DNA of 64,000 bases from NCBI RefSeq assembly GCF_002210095.1, contig NZ_AQQR01000004.1, positions 1 through 64,000 of the forward strand. The letters are read 5' to 3'. The position numbers were made by a program, and so were the translations under genes. This document shows, one piece after another, positions 1 to 8,081 of this stretch (within the stretch, counting starts at the first letter, position 1; every line of letters begins with the position of its first letter). The notes beneath the pieces were generated by a model. It was not told where the DNA came from. It worked only from the letters and a program-made list of their open reading frames with translations, and made no database searches. This stretch comes from Marinibacterium profundimaris (lineage in GTDB: Bacteria > Pseudomonadota > Alphaproteobacteria > Rhodobacterales > Rhodobacteraceae).

Positions 1-518
1 TAATTTACGCCAGATCTTGTCCAAGAGATGGGGAGTAGCTCAGAGACCGCATCGAATCCTTCTGGCGAGTTGAACGGGAAGTCTTCCTGGCAGGCGATGA
101 TCCCCAGTGACATCTGCATCCGGGCGATGGACGTCAGGCGCGCCGCGTCGATGACCGCGCGCTCGTAGAAGGCTGCAACATCGGCGTCGGACATGGCCGA
201 TACCAGCGCAAGCAGTCGCGGCAACTCGGTCTGCGGAAAGTTCGCCGACACGAAGGCTTCGATATCCTCCTTGTTCTGGGCTTGGCCGACCGATGCGGCA
301 TAGGACTGGATCATCGCGAGGATTGCTGGCTCCTCCATCCCCTTGGCCACCTCGCCAAGGGCTTCGTCCAGCAGTTCCTCGGTATCTGCGGCACCGGTCG
401 CCGACAAATCGTCCGGCAGTCTGTTCAGCAGCTTCCCGGCGGACCCCTGAAGGCTCCGCATTTGCTCGGACTGCATAAGCAGCGCCTCTGGGTGGTGTTG
501 TAGTCGGCGATGCGGCAT
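1..518 (-). pseudogene. Truncated alpha/beta hydrolase (TAP/proline-iminopeptidase-like), cut by window edge
   Basis: The minus-strand frame is open from a possible ATG at 518 to the left edge (172 codons, no stop seen). It is not a shadow: its composition is normal and it contains a CQEDFPFN segment resembling the C-x-E-x-PF stretch that follows the cap domain in tripeptidyl-aminopeptidase-like hydrolases. In that family about 200 or more residues, including the GxSxG nucleophile, precede this point. Here the MFS gene's stop at 540 leaves no room for them. The 518 start has no convincing ribosome binding site. I infer a 5'-deleted gene. A short cap-like protein of unknown function is the alternative. 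Confidence 0.45.
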
Positions 519-539
519 TCTCGGCTGTCTGCATGTCGG

Positions 540-2135
540 CTACCGCCGTGGTCCGATGAAGTGTCGGACGACAGGCGCGTCCGGCCCCTCGTGCAGCTCC
601 CGCAGGCCCCGGTGCAGGTCCATGTCGGATACGCTGACGCGCGCGTGCTGTTCCAGGTGCTCGGCCCAGCTGGGCAGGTGGAACGTCTCGAGCCACAGGC
701 CGGGGTCCTCGACGCTCTGATGCACGTACCATCGGGTGGCACCGTTCCGCATCCGCTCCTTCGACACGGCCCGCATACGCTTGACGAAGGCCGCGCGATC
801 TTCGTGAGAAATGCGGTATTCCACCATGACCATCGCCGGCTGATCATCGGCCTGCCCCTCGGCGGGCACCGGCGCTTCGGGCCAGAGGGCAGCAGGGGCA
901 AGATCAAGCCCCTCGGCAAGCCCGACCGTCAGGCCCCTGGTCACAAGAAGGCCCAGCCCGAGCCCGCCCGTTGCGATCAGCAGAGCCACCGGAACCGATG
1001 TGTAAGAGGCAATCTGCCCCCAGAGGATCGACCCGAGAGCCATCGATCCGAAGAAGACCATCAGGAAGACCGACAGCCCCCGCGCCCGGATCCAGTTCGG
1101 CAGCGCCGTCTGCGCTGAGACGTTGAAGGAGGTCAGCACCGCGATCCAGGCCATGCCCCCCAGGAAAGCCGCCGGCAGCAATGCCAGGGGTCCCTGCGCC
1201 ACCGCCATCAGGAGCAGCGCCAGCGCCGTGCCGCCCGTGCCGATCCGTACCGTGGCATCCAGCGAGGCCACCGCCTGCAGGCGCGGCAACAGCAGCGCCC
1301 CCGTGACGGCCCCCGCCCCGATCAGACCCATGAGCAGGCCGTAGAGCGTGGAACCGCCACCCTCGACACTGCGCGCGATCAGCGGCAGCAGCGACCAGTA
1401 GGCAGAGGCAAAGACAAAGAAGGCCATCGCCCGCACCGCCGTTGCCCGCATCGGCTGATTGTGGCGCACATGGCGCAGGCCGGTGCGCATCTCGGAAAGG
1501 AGCGAGCCTGTGTGACGCGGTCGGGTGACAGGTTCGGGGCGCCAGAGCAGCAGCGCACCGATGATCACGAGGAAGCTGGCGGCATTGAGCGCGAAGGGCG
1601 CGGCAAGACCCACGGTGGCGATCAGTGCGCCCGCCACGGCCGGGCCGATCGCGCGGGCGATGTTGATGCCCATGGAATTCAGCGCGATCGCCGGTTTCAG
1701 CTGCGCGCGCGGCACCAGCAGCGGGACGATCGCCTGCCAGGCGGGCGCAACGAAAGCCGCGCCCGTACCGATCGTCAGTGTGAAGAGGATCAGCAGCACC
1801 GGCGTCATCGCCCCGGCCCAGACCAGCAGGGTCAGGACGCTGACCACCCCCAGAAGACAGATGTTGATCGCAAGCAGCATCCGCCGCTTGTCCAGACGGT
1901 CCGCCAGCGCCCCGGCCAGAAGCGCGAAGCAGAAGACCGGCAGCGTCGTTGCCGCCTGCACCAGTGTCACCACCGCCGGGCTGGGGTCGAGCGTGGTCAT
2001 CAGCCAGCCCGCCCCAACGTCATGCATCCACGTGCCGATGTTCGAGATCAGCGTCGCCGTCCAGAGAAGTGCGAAAGCGCGCTGAGTGAACGGGGACCAC
2101 GCGCTTGCCTCGGGCTGGCTACCACTGGATGACAT
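540..2135 (-). CDS. MFS transporter, MFS_3/DUF894 type, with C-terminal ABM-like domain
   Basis: Major facilitator family exporter of 531 residues. About 12 hydrophobic segments span residues 20-410. A soluble C-terminal domain of about 90 residues begins near MVEYRISHEDR and ends at the C-terminus; it resembles the antibiotic-monooxygenase-like tail usual in the MFS_3 (PF05977) family. I chose the ATG at 2135 (MSSSGSQPEA) because the upstream extension is arginine- and cysteine-rich and antisense-like. This start overlaps the preceding GNAT gene by 17 bp, suggesting coupled translation. Substrate unknown; the family includes proposed siderophore and drug exporters. Confidence 0.85.
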   Translation of the reverse strand: MSSSGSQPEASAWSPFTQRAFALLWTATLISNIGTWMHDVGAGWLMTTLDPSPAVVTLVQAATTLPVFCFALLAGALADRLDKRRMLLAINICLLGVVSVLTLLVWAGAMTPVLLILFTLTIGTGAAFVAPAWQAIVPLLVPRAQLKPAIALNSMGINIARAIGPAVAGALIATVGLAAPFALNAASFLVIIGALLLWRPEPVTRPRHTGSLLSEMRTGLRHVRHNQPMRATAVRAMAFFVFASAYWSLLPLIARSVEGGGSTLYGLLMGLIGAGAVTGALLLPRLQAVASLDATVRIGTGGTALALLLMAVAQGPLALLPAAFLGGMAWIAVLTSFNVSAQTALPNWIRARGLSVFLMVFFGSMALGSILWGQIASYTSVPVALLIATGGLGLGLLVTRGLTVGLAEGLDLAPAALWPEAPVPAEGQADDQPAMVMVEYRISHEDRAAFVKRMRAVSKERMRNGATRWYVHQSVEDPGLWLETFHLPSWAEHLEQHARVSVSDMDLHRGLRELHEGPDAPVVRHFIGPRR

Positions 2136-2418
2136 CGGCCGTCTCCTCGGGGTGGCGCATGGCATAGCCGCGCACGAAGGGGCACAGCGGAACGATGCGC
2201 TGTCCGCGTGCCCTGACATCCGCCATGAGCTTCAGGGCAAGGGCCTTTGCGATGCCCATGCCGCGCATGCTGTCAGGCACGGCGGTGTGATCGGCGATGA
2301 TCAGCTCTGGCGAGACCTTGGAGATCGTCAGCTCTCCCTCGCCCTCGACGCCGGGCACGGTGGCGACATAGCGCGCCTTGGTGTCGGTCTCGGTGTAGGA
2401 GATGTGCGGTTCGGTCAT
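2119..2418 (-). CDS. Small GNAT-fold N-acetyltransferase (YjdJ/Acetyltransf_CG type)
   Basis: A 99-residue protein matching the short GNAT family PF14542 in length and layout. A beta-rich N-terminus is followed by the acetyl-CoA pyrophosphate-binding segment RGMGIAKAL at residues 52-60 and a conserved C-terminal CPF motif (VPLCPFVRGY). Proteins of this class are single-domain acetyltransferases of unknown substrate. It sits 12 bp after the amidohydrolase gene and overlaps the MFS gene, so it is probably in the same transcript. Assignment to the family is secure; the biological role is unknown. Confidence 0.85.
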   Translation of the reverse strand: MTEPHISYTETDTKARYVATVPGVEGEGELTISKVSPELIIADHTAVPDSMRGMGIAKALALKLMADVRARGQRIVPLCPFVRGYAMRHPEETADVIQW

Positions 2419-2430
2419 CTGGCGTCTCCT

Positions 2431-4401
2431 TCAGAGCGCAAAGCAGGAACAGCCGAGAGCGCCCCAGAACGCCCCCTTGTCCTGCACGGGGATCGGGGAG
2501 GCCCAGGCGATGCCATGGGCGTGTCCATGCAGGTCGCAGCCCGAGGCGCAGCCGTCATGGCAGGCACGCATGTCCAGGGCGGCGGGGGCCAGCGGTGCGG
2601 CGCGGTCGGCGGGGCTGGCAAAGGCCGCAACCGGCGACCAGGAGGGGCTTGCCGGTGGCAGCGGCGGAGCGTGCCCGGCAAACGTGTCGCTGCCATGCAC
2701 GATCCGTCCGCCGACGATGGTCATCACCGCGCGGATGCCGCGGATGCGGTCGTCCGGCACGGTCATGAAATCATCGGACAGCACCGCAAGGTCTGCGTAC
2801 ATGCCGGGTGAAAGCCGCCCCTTGACCTCCTGCTCGCCTGAAAACCAGGCCGACCCGGTGGTCCAGATCGCCAAAGCCTCTTCACGGGTCAGCAGGGCGT
2901 CGTCCCCGTAAAGCGGCAGGCCGCCGACGGTGCGCCCGGTGGTCAGCCAGTGCATGGCCACCCAGGGGTCGTAGCTGGCCACCCGCGTCGCATCGGTGCC
3001 ACCGCCGACCGGCAGGCCGGTCTTCAGCATCTCGCGGATCGGCGGGGTTGCCTGTGCGGCATCCGCGCCGTAGCGCGCAACGAAATACTCGCCCTGGAAG
3101 GCCATCCGGTGCTGTGTGGCAATGCCGCCGCCAAGCGCCTTGATCCGCTCGATGTTGCGGGGGCTGACGGTTTCGGCGTGGTCGATGATGAAGCGTGTAC
3201 GGAAAGGCGCGCCGCCGGTCACCCGTTCGAACACCGTCAGGAACCGGTCGATCGTCTCGTCATAGGTGGCGTGGATGCGGAATGGCCAGTCGTTGTCGGC
3301 CAGCAGCGCGACGATGCGCTCCAGCTCCGCCTCCATGACGGGGCCGGGCTCGGGGCGCGGTTCGAGGAAGTTCTCGAAATCTGCCGCGGACCAGGCCAGA
3401 TTCTCGCCTGCGCCGTTCATTCGCAGCCAGCCATCGCCCGCGCCCGGTTCGGTCATGGCGATCCAGCGTTCATAGTCATTTAACTCTTCGCCCGGTGTCT
3501 GGGCAAAGAGGTTGTAGGCGATGCGCAAGCTCAGCTGGTCCTTTTCGTGCAGCTCCTGCACGACATCGTAATCCTCCGGATAGTTCTGGCCGCCGCCGCC
3601 CGCGTCGATCACCGAGGTGACGCCAAGGCGGTTCAGCTCTCGCATGAAGTGGCGGGTGGAATTCACCTGGTCCTCACGCGGCAGCTTCGGCCCCTGACCC
3701 AGCGTGGAATAGAGGATCAAAGCCGAGGGGCGCGCGATCAGCATGCCCGTCGGATTGCCGCGCGCGTCCCGCTCTATCTCGCCGCCGGGCGGGTTGGGCG
3801 TGTCGCGCCCGATGCCCATGACCCGCAGGGCGGCCCGGTTCAGCATCGCCCGCGCATAGAGGTGCAGGACGAAGACCGGCGTGTCGGGCGCGGCCTCGTT
3901 GATTTCGTCCAGCGTGGGCATCCGGCGTTCGGCGAACTGAAATTCCGACCAGCCGCCGATCACCCGGACCCATTGCGGCGCGGGCGTGTTTGCCGCCTGC
4001 CGCCGCAGCATGGCCAGCGCGTCGGCGACCGAGGGCACGTTCTCCCAGCGCAGCTCCATATTGTAGTTGAGCCCGCCGCGAATCACGTGGGTATGGCTGT
4101 CGTTCAGCCCCGGGATCACCCGGCGGCCGCCAAGGTCGATGATCTGCGCGCCCTCGGACAGGCGCATGACGTCGGCCTCGGATCCGACGGCGACGATCAG
4201 GCCGTCGCGGATCGCGAGGGCCTCTGCCTCGGGCGTGTCGGGATCAAGGGTGGTGATCCTGCCGTTCCTGAGAATGGTCGTGGTATTGCTCATGACGTCG
4301 GTCTCCTGTTGCGCCCGGGTCAGGCGCGGAAGGACAAGGCCAAGGCCAAGGGCCGTGGTGGACCCGAGCCCGGCCAGCAAGGTGCGGCGGTCGGTGGACA
4401 T
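2431..4401 (-). CDS. Tat-exported amidohydrolase (Amidohydro_3, YtcJ-like)
   Basis: A 656-residue metal-dependent hydrolase of the amidohydrolase superfamily. The N-terminus carries a twin-arginine motif (DRRTLLAG, residues 4-11) and a hydrophobic stretch ending in A-x-A near residue 30, so export to the periplasm is likely. The first metal ligands are the HTH of DSHTH (H103, H105), and a second His motif follows in IDHAET. Length and domain order fit YtcJ-type enzymes, whose substrates are mostly unknown amides or N-formyl compounds. The last 60 residues are unusually rich in Cys and His (for example ACHDGCASGC) and may bind metal. It lies 57 bp downstream of the isochorismatase-fold gene. 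Confidence 0.9.
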   Translation of the reverse strand: MSTDRRTLLAGLGSTTALGLGLVLPRLTRAQQETDVMSNTTTILRNGRITTLDPDTPEAEALAIRDGLIVAVGSEADVMRLSEGAQIIDLGGRRVIPGLNDSHTHVIRGGLNYNMELRWENVPSVADALAMLRRQAANTPAPQWVRVIGGWSEFQFAERRMPTLDEINEAAPDTPVFVLHLYARAMLNRAALRVMGIGRDTPNPPGGEIERDARGNPTGMLIARPSALILYSTLGQGPKLPREDQVNSTRHFMRELNRLGVTSVIDAGGGGQNYPEDYDVVQELHEKDQLSLRIAYNLFAQTPGEELNDYERWIAMTEPGAGDGWLRMNGAGENLAWSAADFENFLEPRPEPGPVMEAELERIVALLADNDWPFRIHATYDETIDRFLTVFERVTGGAPFRTRFIIDHAETVSPRNIERIKALGGGIATQHRMAFQGEYFVARYGADAAQATPPIREMLKTGLPVGGGTDATRVASYDPWVAMHWLTTGRTVGGLPLYGDDALLTREEALAIWTTGSAWFSGEQEVKGRLSPGMYADLAVLSDDFMTVPDDRIRGIRAVMTIVGGRIVHGSDTFAGHAPPLPPASPSWSPVAAFASPADRAAPLAPAALDMRACHDGCASGCDLHGHAHGIAWASPIPVQDKGAFWGALGCSCFAL

Positions 4402-4458
4402 GGATACTCTCCCTGAAGGACTGCGCCCGGCCGGCTCGACCCGGCCGGGCGCAGGGCA

Positions 4459-5151
4459 TCAGACGGCAGCCGGCACAGGCGCGTGACGTTCACCCTTGTG
4501 GTTCGACCGGTGCGGCGCCTTGTGGACCATCGTGTAGGCGTAATCGACGCCCATGCCGTAGGCGCCGGAATGTTCGCGCACCAGGTCCATCACCGCGTCA
4601 TAGGTGTCGCGGCGGGCCCAGTCGCGCTGCCATTCCAGCAGCACCTGCTGCCAGGTCACCGGCACCACGCCCACCTGCACCATGCGGGCCATGGCCTGGT
4701 CATGCGCTTCCTTCGTGGTGCCGCCCGAGGCGTCGGACACCATGTAGATCTCAAGGTCCGTGTCATTCATGCACGACAGCGCGAAGGTGCAGTTGCAGAC
4801 CTCTGTCCAAAGCCCCGATACCACGACCTTGGTGGCGCCATTCGCCGCGTTGGCAAGCAGGGCATCGCGCACCTTCTGGTCGTCCCACGAGTTCATGGAG
4901 CTGCGCTCCAGCAGCGGCGCCTCGGGAAAGACATCCAGAAGTTCGGGGAAAGTGTGGCCCGAGAAGGCATCTGTTTCCACGGTGGTGATCGTGGTCGGCA
5001 CGTCGAAGATCTTCGCCGACTTGGCGAGGGCAACGACGTTGTTCTTCAGCGTCTGGCGGTCGATCGACTGGACGCCGAAGGCCATCTGGGGCTGATGGTC
5101 AACGAAAATCAACTGGCTGTTGAGCGGGGTGAGCAGGTCAAGTTTCGACAT
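4459..5151 (-). CDS. Isochorismatase-fold cysteine hydrolase (YcaC-like)
   Basis: A 230-residue member of the isochorismatase superfamily. The predicted catalytic triad is visible: D18 in IFVDHQ, a Lys near residue 108 (ATKVVVSG), and C119 in WTEVC, followed by NCTFA where most relatives have VAFA. Length and the long C-terminal extension resemble YcaC, a hydrolase of unknown substrate. It is transcribed toward the amidohydrolase gene. Pairing with an amidohydrolase suggests sequential breakdown of an N-containing small molecule, but this is inference. Confidence 0.85.
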   Translation of the reverse strand: MSKLDLLTPLNSQLIFVDHQPQMAFGVQSIDRQTLKNNVVALAKSAKIFDVPTTITTVETDAFSGHTFPELLDVFPEAPLLERSSMNSWDDQKVRDALLANAANGATKVVVSGLWTEVCNCTFALSCMNDTDLEIYMVSDASGGTTKEAHDQAMARMVQVGVVPVTWQQVLLEWQRDWARRDTYDAVMDLVREHSGAYGMGVDYAYTMVHKAPHRSNHKGERHAPVPAAV

Positions 5152-5267
5152 GGGAAGAGTCCTTGGATTGAGAGAGGGGTTAGGCGACAGTCAGGGAAAC
5201 ACGGGGCGGACCAGCCGCTCCGCAAGCGGGGGTCAGCCCTCGATAAAGGCCAGCGCCCCCTCGTCGG

Positions 5268-5870
5268 TCAGGTCAGCAGTGCCTGCAGCGCCTGCAGCTC
5301 GCCTTGCCGCAGCTCGTGACCGCCGTCGTGGATCTCCGTGTTCAGCTCTGCGCCCTGCGCTGCCGCCCAGCGGATCAGCCGGTCGCTCAGCGGCCAGGGG
5401 CAGATCGGATCACGGCGCCCGGCGGTGATCAGAACCCGCCGCCCGGTCAGGTCGACCGGCGCAGGCTCCCATGGGATCAGCGGGTGCAGCAGGCCGACCC
5501 TCTCGAAGAGCTGCGGCTTCGCCATCATCACCGAGGCGAGGATGTTGGCGCCGTTGGAATAGCCGAAGCCGTAGACCGGGGCGCCGGCATGCCTGGCGGC
5601 CTCCTCTGCGATGAAGGTGGCCATCCGCTGCGTCCGCAGGGCAAGGTCGTCCATGTCGTAGACGCCTTCCCCGGTGCGGCGGAAGAACCGCGCCGCGCCG
5701 CCTTCGCTTACATCCCCCCGGGGCGAGACGATGCCCGCTCCGGGATGGAGCTGCCTTGCCAGGTCGAAGAACTGGTTCTCGTCCCCGCCCGTGCCGTGAA
5801 AAGCAAAGATGAGAGGGGCCCCTGCTTCGGGAGCCCGTATTCGGGCGTGATAGGTTGCATTGGTGGCCAT
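5268..5870 (-). CDS. Alpha/beta hydrolase, MhqD-like carboxylesterase/phospholipase
   Basis: A 200-residue single-domain serine hydrolase. The oxyanion segment FHGTGGDEN lies near residues 24-32, the nucleophile is S105 in GFGYSNGAN, the acid is in GRRDPICP, and the His is in DGGHELR. These features match the carboxylesterase/phospholipase family that includes Bacillus MhqD. I chose the second ATG (5870). The upstream dioxygenase stops 5 bp before it, so the two are surely cotranscribed. MhqD and MhqO homologues respond together to quinones in Bacillus; an equivalent role here is inferred from the pairing. Confidence 0.85.
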   Translation of the reverse strand: MATNATYHARIRAPEAGAPLIFAFHGTGGDENQFFDLARQLHPGAGIVSPRGDVSEGGAARFFRRTGEGVYDMDDLALRTQRMATFIAEEAARHAGAPVYGFGYSNGANILASVMMAKPQLFERVGLLHPLIPWEPAPVDLTGRRVLITAGRRDPICPWPLSDRLIRWAAAQGAELNTEIHDGGHELRQGELQALQALLT

Positions 5871-5875
5871 GGCTC

Positions 5876-6808
5876 TCACGCTTCGATGGCGGGAAGAAGG
5901 GGTTCGATCTGGTCGCGATAGGGTTCGTAGCGGGTCGGCAGTTTCAGGGCCTGACCAAGGTGCGCCGTGTCTTCGTCCCGGTCGAAGCCCGGCTCGTTCG
6001 TGGCAATCTCGAACAGCACGCCGCCCGGAGTCCGGAAATAGATCGCCCAGAAGTAGTCGCGGTCGATCACCGGCGTGACCTGGTAGCCCGTATCGACAAG
6101 CGCCTCGCGGACCCGAAGCTGGGCCGCGCGATCCTCGACCGCGAAGGCGATGTGGTGGACCGAACCGGCGCCCTGTGAAGCGGCCTTGCCGCCCGCGACG
6201 GTTTCGAGGTCGATGGTATCGGCCGCGTTGCCGCCCTCGATCCGGTAGCGGGTCACATCGCCGTCGGTCTCATCCTTGCTGTAGCCCATGAAGGTCAGCA
6301 GCTCGGCGGTGGCGGCACTGTCGCGCAGCCGCATCCGTGCGCCGTGAAAGCCCAGGATGCCGGCCTCCTCGGGGACGTCGGCGCCCGTCCAGGCGGTGCG
6401 GCCGCGATCTGCGCTTTCGACCAGGGCAAACCCGTCCCCGTCCGGGCCGTCGAATTCCAGGCGTTTCTCGCCCAGGAAACTGTTTTCCGTGAGGCCGGAT
6501 ACGCCGCTGTCCGCCAGCCGTTCCTTCCAGAAGTCCAGGGCGCCCTCGGGCACGGCGAATTCGGTCACGCCGACCTCGCCGGTGCCCCGCTTGCCCTGCG
6601 GCATCCGGCCGAAGGGGAAATAGGTCATCACCGAACCGGGGGTGCCGATCTCGTCCCCGTAATAGAGGTGATAGACCTCGGGAGCGTCGAAGTTGACGGT
6701 CTTCTTGACCCGGCGCAGGCCGAGCGTCCGGGTGAAGAACTGGTTGTTCTCGGCCGCGTCCGCCGCCATCGAGGTGACATGGTGCAGGCCCTTGATGTCC
6801 TTGATCAT
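5876..6808 (-). CDS. Ring-cleaving dioxygenase, MhqO-like (vicinal oxygen chelate fold)
   Basis: A 310-residue protein with two glyoxalase/VOC modules. Metal-ligand candidates are H9/H10 in GLHHVTS, the HH in SVHHIAFAVED, and the Glu in LFEIATNEPG. Residues near the start (HHVTSMAADA-x-NQFFT) and near the end (EPYRDQIEPLLP) are typical of the MhqA/MhqE/MhqO group, thought to open hydroquinone rings during quinone detoxification. It is the first gene of the minus-strand pair and is divergent from a LysR regulator across 115 bp containing an inverted repeat, so local control by that regulator is likely. Confidence 0.9.
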   Translation of the reverse strand: MIKDIKGLHHVTSMAADAAENNQFFTRTLGLRRVKKTVNFDAPEVYHLYYGDEIGTPGSVMTYFPFGRMPQGKRGTGEVGVTEFAVPEGALDFWKERLADSGVSGLTENSFLGEKRLEFDGPDGDGFALVESADRGRTAWTGADVPEEAGILGFHGARMRLRDSAATAELLTFMGYSKDETDGDVTRYRIEGGNAADTIDLETVAGGKAASQGAGSVHHIAFAVEDRAAQLRVREALVDTGYQVTPVIDRDYFWAIYFRTPGGVLFEIATNEPGFDRDEDTAHLGQALKLPTRYEPYRDQIEPLLPAIEA

Positions 6809-6861
6809 TTCTTGTCCTCACTCAGTGTGTCCGTGTTGAAGTCAAGGTAGGCCCGTCAATA

Positions 6862-6880
6862 AGTTTCATAAATAGAAACT
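6862..6880. promoter_or_regulatory. Candidate LysR operator, AGTTTC-N7-GAAACT
   Basis: A perfect 6-bp inverted repeat, AGTTTC and GAAACT, flanks the 7-bp AT spacer ATAAATA. It lies in the AT-rich 115-bp gap between the divergent MhqO-like dioxygenase and LysR genes. The inner part, TTTC-N7-GAAA, fits the T-N11-A pattern of LysR-family boxes. Assignment to this regulator is inferred from position only. Confidence 0.5.
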
Positions 6881-6923
6881 GTTTTTCATTTACTATTGCG
6901 AATGATGATAACAATGATTGGCG

Positions 6924-7847
6924 ATGCAAAGCATCAAACCCATCCGCGTCTTCCTTGCCGTCGTCGAACAGGGCAGCTTTGCCGGCGCCGCCCGTAGCCT
7001 GCGGATGACCCCCGCTTCGATCACCCGCATCATCGCCCAGCTTGAAGAGGATCTTGGCCAGCAGCTGCTGCTGCGCACGACCCGGCATGTGTCGCTGACC
7101 GGCGTGGGGGCGATGGTCGCCGCCCGCTACCGCCCGGTTCTGGAAGACTTCGACCGCGTCACCGAAGAGGTCACACGCACCACGCGGCCAGACAGGGGCC
7201 GCCTGACGATCAATGCCCCGATGTCCTTCGGGATGCGGCTGATGCCGGGGCTGGTGGCAAGCTTCCGCCTTGCCTACCCGCATATCGCGATCAATCTGCA
7301 GCTGACGGACACGCTGGTCGACATCCTGGAAGGCACCTGCGACCTGGCGATCCGCATTTCCGATCCGCCGCAGGACAAGTCGACGATCTGGCGCCGGATC
7401 TGCCATATGCCCCGGCGTGTCGTGGCCGCGCCTTCCCTGTTCGAGCGCATGGCGCGCCCCAACACCCCCGACGACCTGTTGCCCGAATATTGCCTGTCGT
7501 ACGGGTCGAAGGGCGCGGCGGAAAACTGGGCCTTCACCAGGGGCGGGCTTGGGCGCACCGTGCGGGCCGGCACCGAGGTGGCATCGAACAACGGTGAATT
7601 CCTTTACGCCCTGGCCCTTTCGGGCAACGGGATCGTGAACCTGCCGGATCTTCTGGTGCGCAACGGGCTGGAGGCGGGGACGCTGGAGGTGGTGCTGCCG
7701 GACTGGCAGATCGCGCCGCTGAACCTGATGCTCTATTATCCGCCCTACGAAAAGCTGCCGCCGCTGGTGGAGACCTTCACCGATTTCTTCGAAGCCTATA
7801 TCCGGGATCTCGACGGCTTCGATTTCGGCGCGGTCCCCGGCCAATAG
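6924..7847 (+). CDS. LysR-family transcriptional regulator
   Basis: A 307-residue LysR protein. The N-terminal winged helix-turn-helix covers about residues 3-60 (FLAVVEQGSFAGAARSL, then TPASITRIIAQLE), and a substrate-binding domain starts near residue 90. The ATG at 6924 is preferred over the in-frame TTG two codons earlier because LysR proteins normally start with this short lead-in to the first helix. The gene is divergent from the MhqO/MhqD-like pair, the usual layout for a LysR protein controlling its neighbour. The inducer may be a quinone or phenolic compound, by analogy only. Confidence 0.9.
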   Translation: MQSIKPIRVFLAVVEQGSFAGAARSLRMTPASITRIIAQLEEDLGQQLLLRTTRHVSLTGVGAMVAARYRPVLEDFDRVTEEVTRTTRPDRGRLTINAPMSFGMRLMPGLVASFRLAYPHIAINLQLTDTLVDILEGTCDLAIRISDPPQDKSTIWRRICHMPRRVVAAPSLFERMARPNTPDDLLPEYCLSYGSKGAAENWAFTRGGLGRTVRAGTEVASNNGEFLYALALSGNGIVNLPDLLVRNGLEAGTLEVVLPDWQIAPLNLMLYYPPYEKLPPLVETFTDFFEAYIRDLDGFDFGAVPGQ

Positions 7848-8081
7848 GCCCAAGGCGGGCGATCGGGGATCGTCGCATGTTTGAAGAAGATCCCGAGGCT
7901 TTAAGCGGCCGTTGCCGCTATGGTGGCCGCCGGTGGACAGGACGCTGGGCTTTGTCGCCCCGGTCCGAGCCGAAGGGGGCTGGACCAGCAAGGCGATCAG
8001 TATGGTGGCGCCGAGAAGGCGGGCGGACGCGAAGTGCAGTCGCTGTGTCCGTCGCATTGGCAGGTCTCCTTTGGAGGGCGA
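7848..8081 (-). other. Intergenic stretch with a strong ribosome binding site and a possible small ORF
   Basis: Reading leftward from the hydrolase stop, an ATG at 8057 (minus) has an AAAGGAGA Shine-Dalgarno sequence at ideal spacing. The frame begins MRRTQRLHFASARLLGATIL, a plausible signal or membrane segment. It then stays open antisense through the LysR gene to 6822, which is not credible as a gene. The first 60-70 codons could be the 5' remnant of a frameshifted or truncated membrane protein. I see no other coding signal in this gap. Confidence 0.25.
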
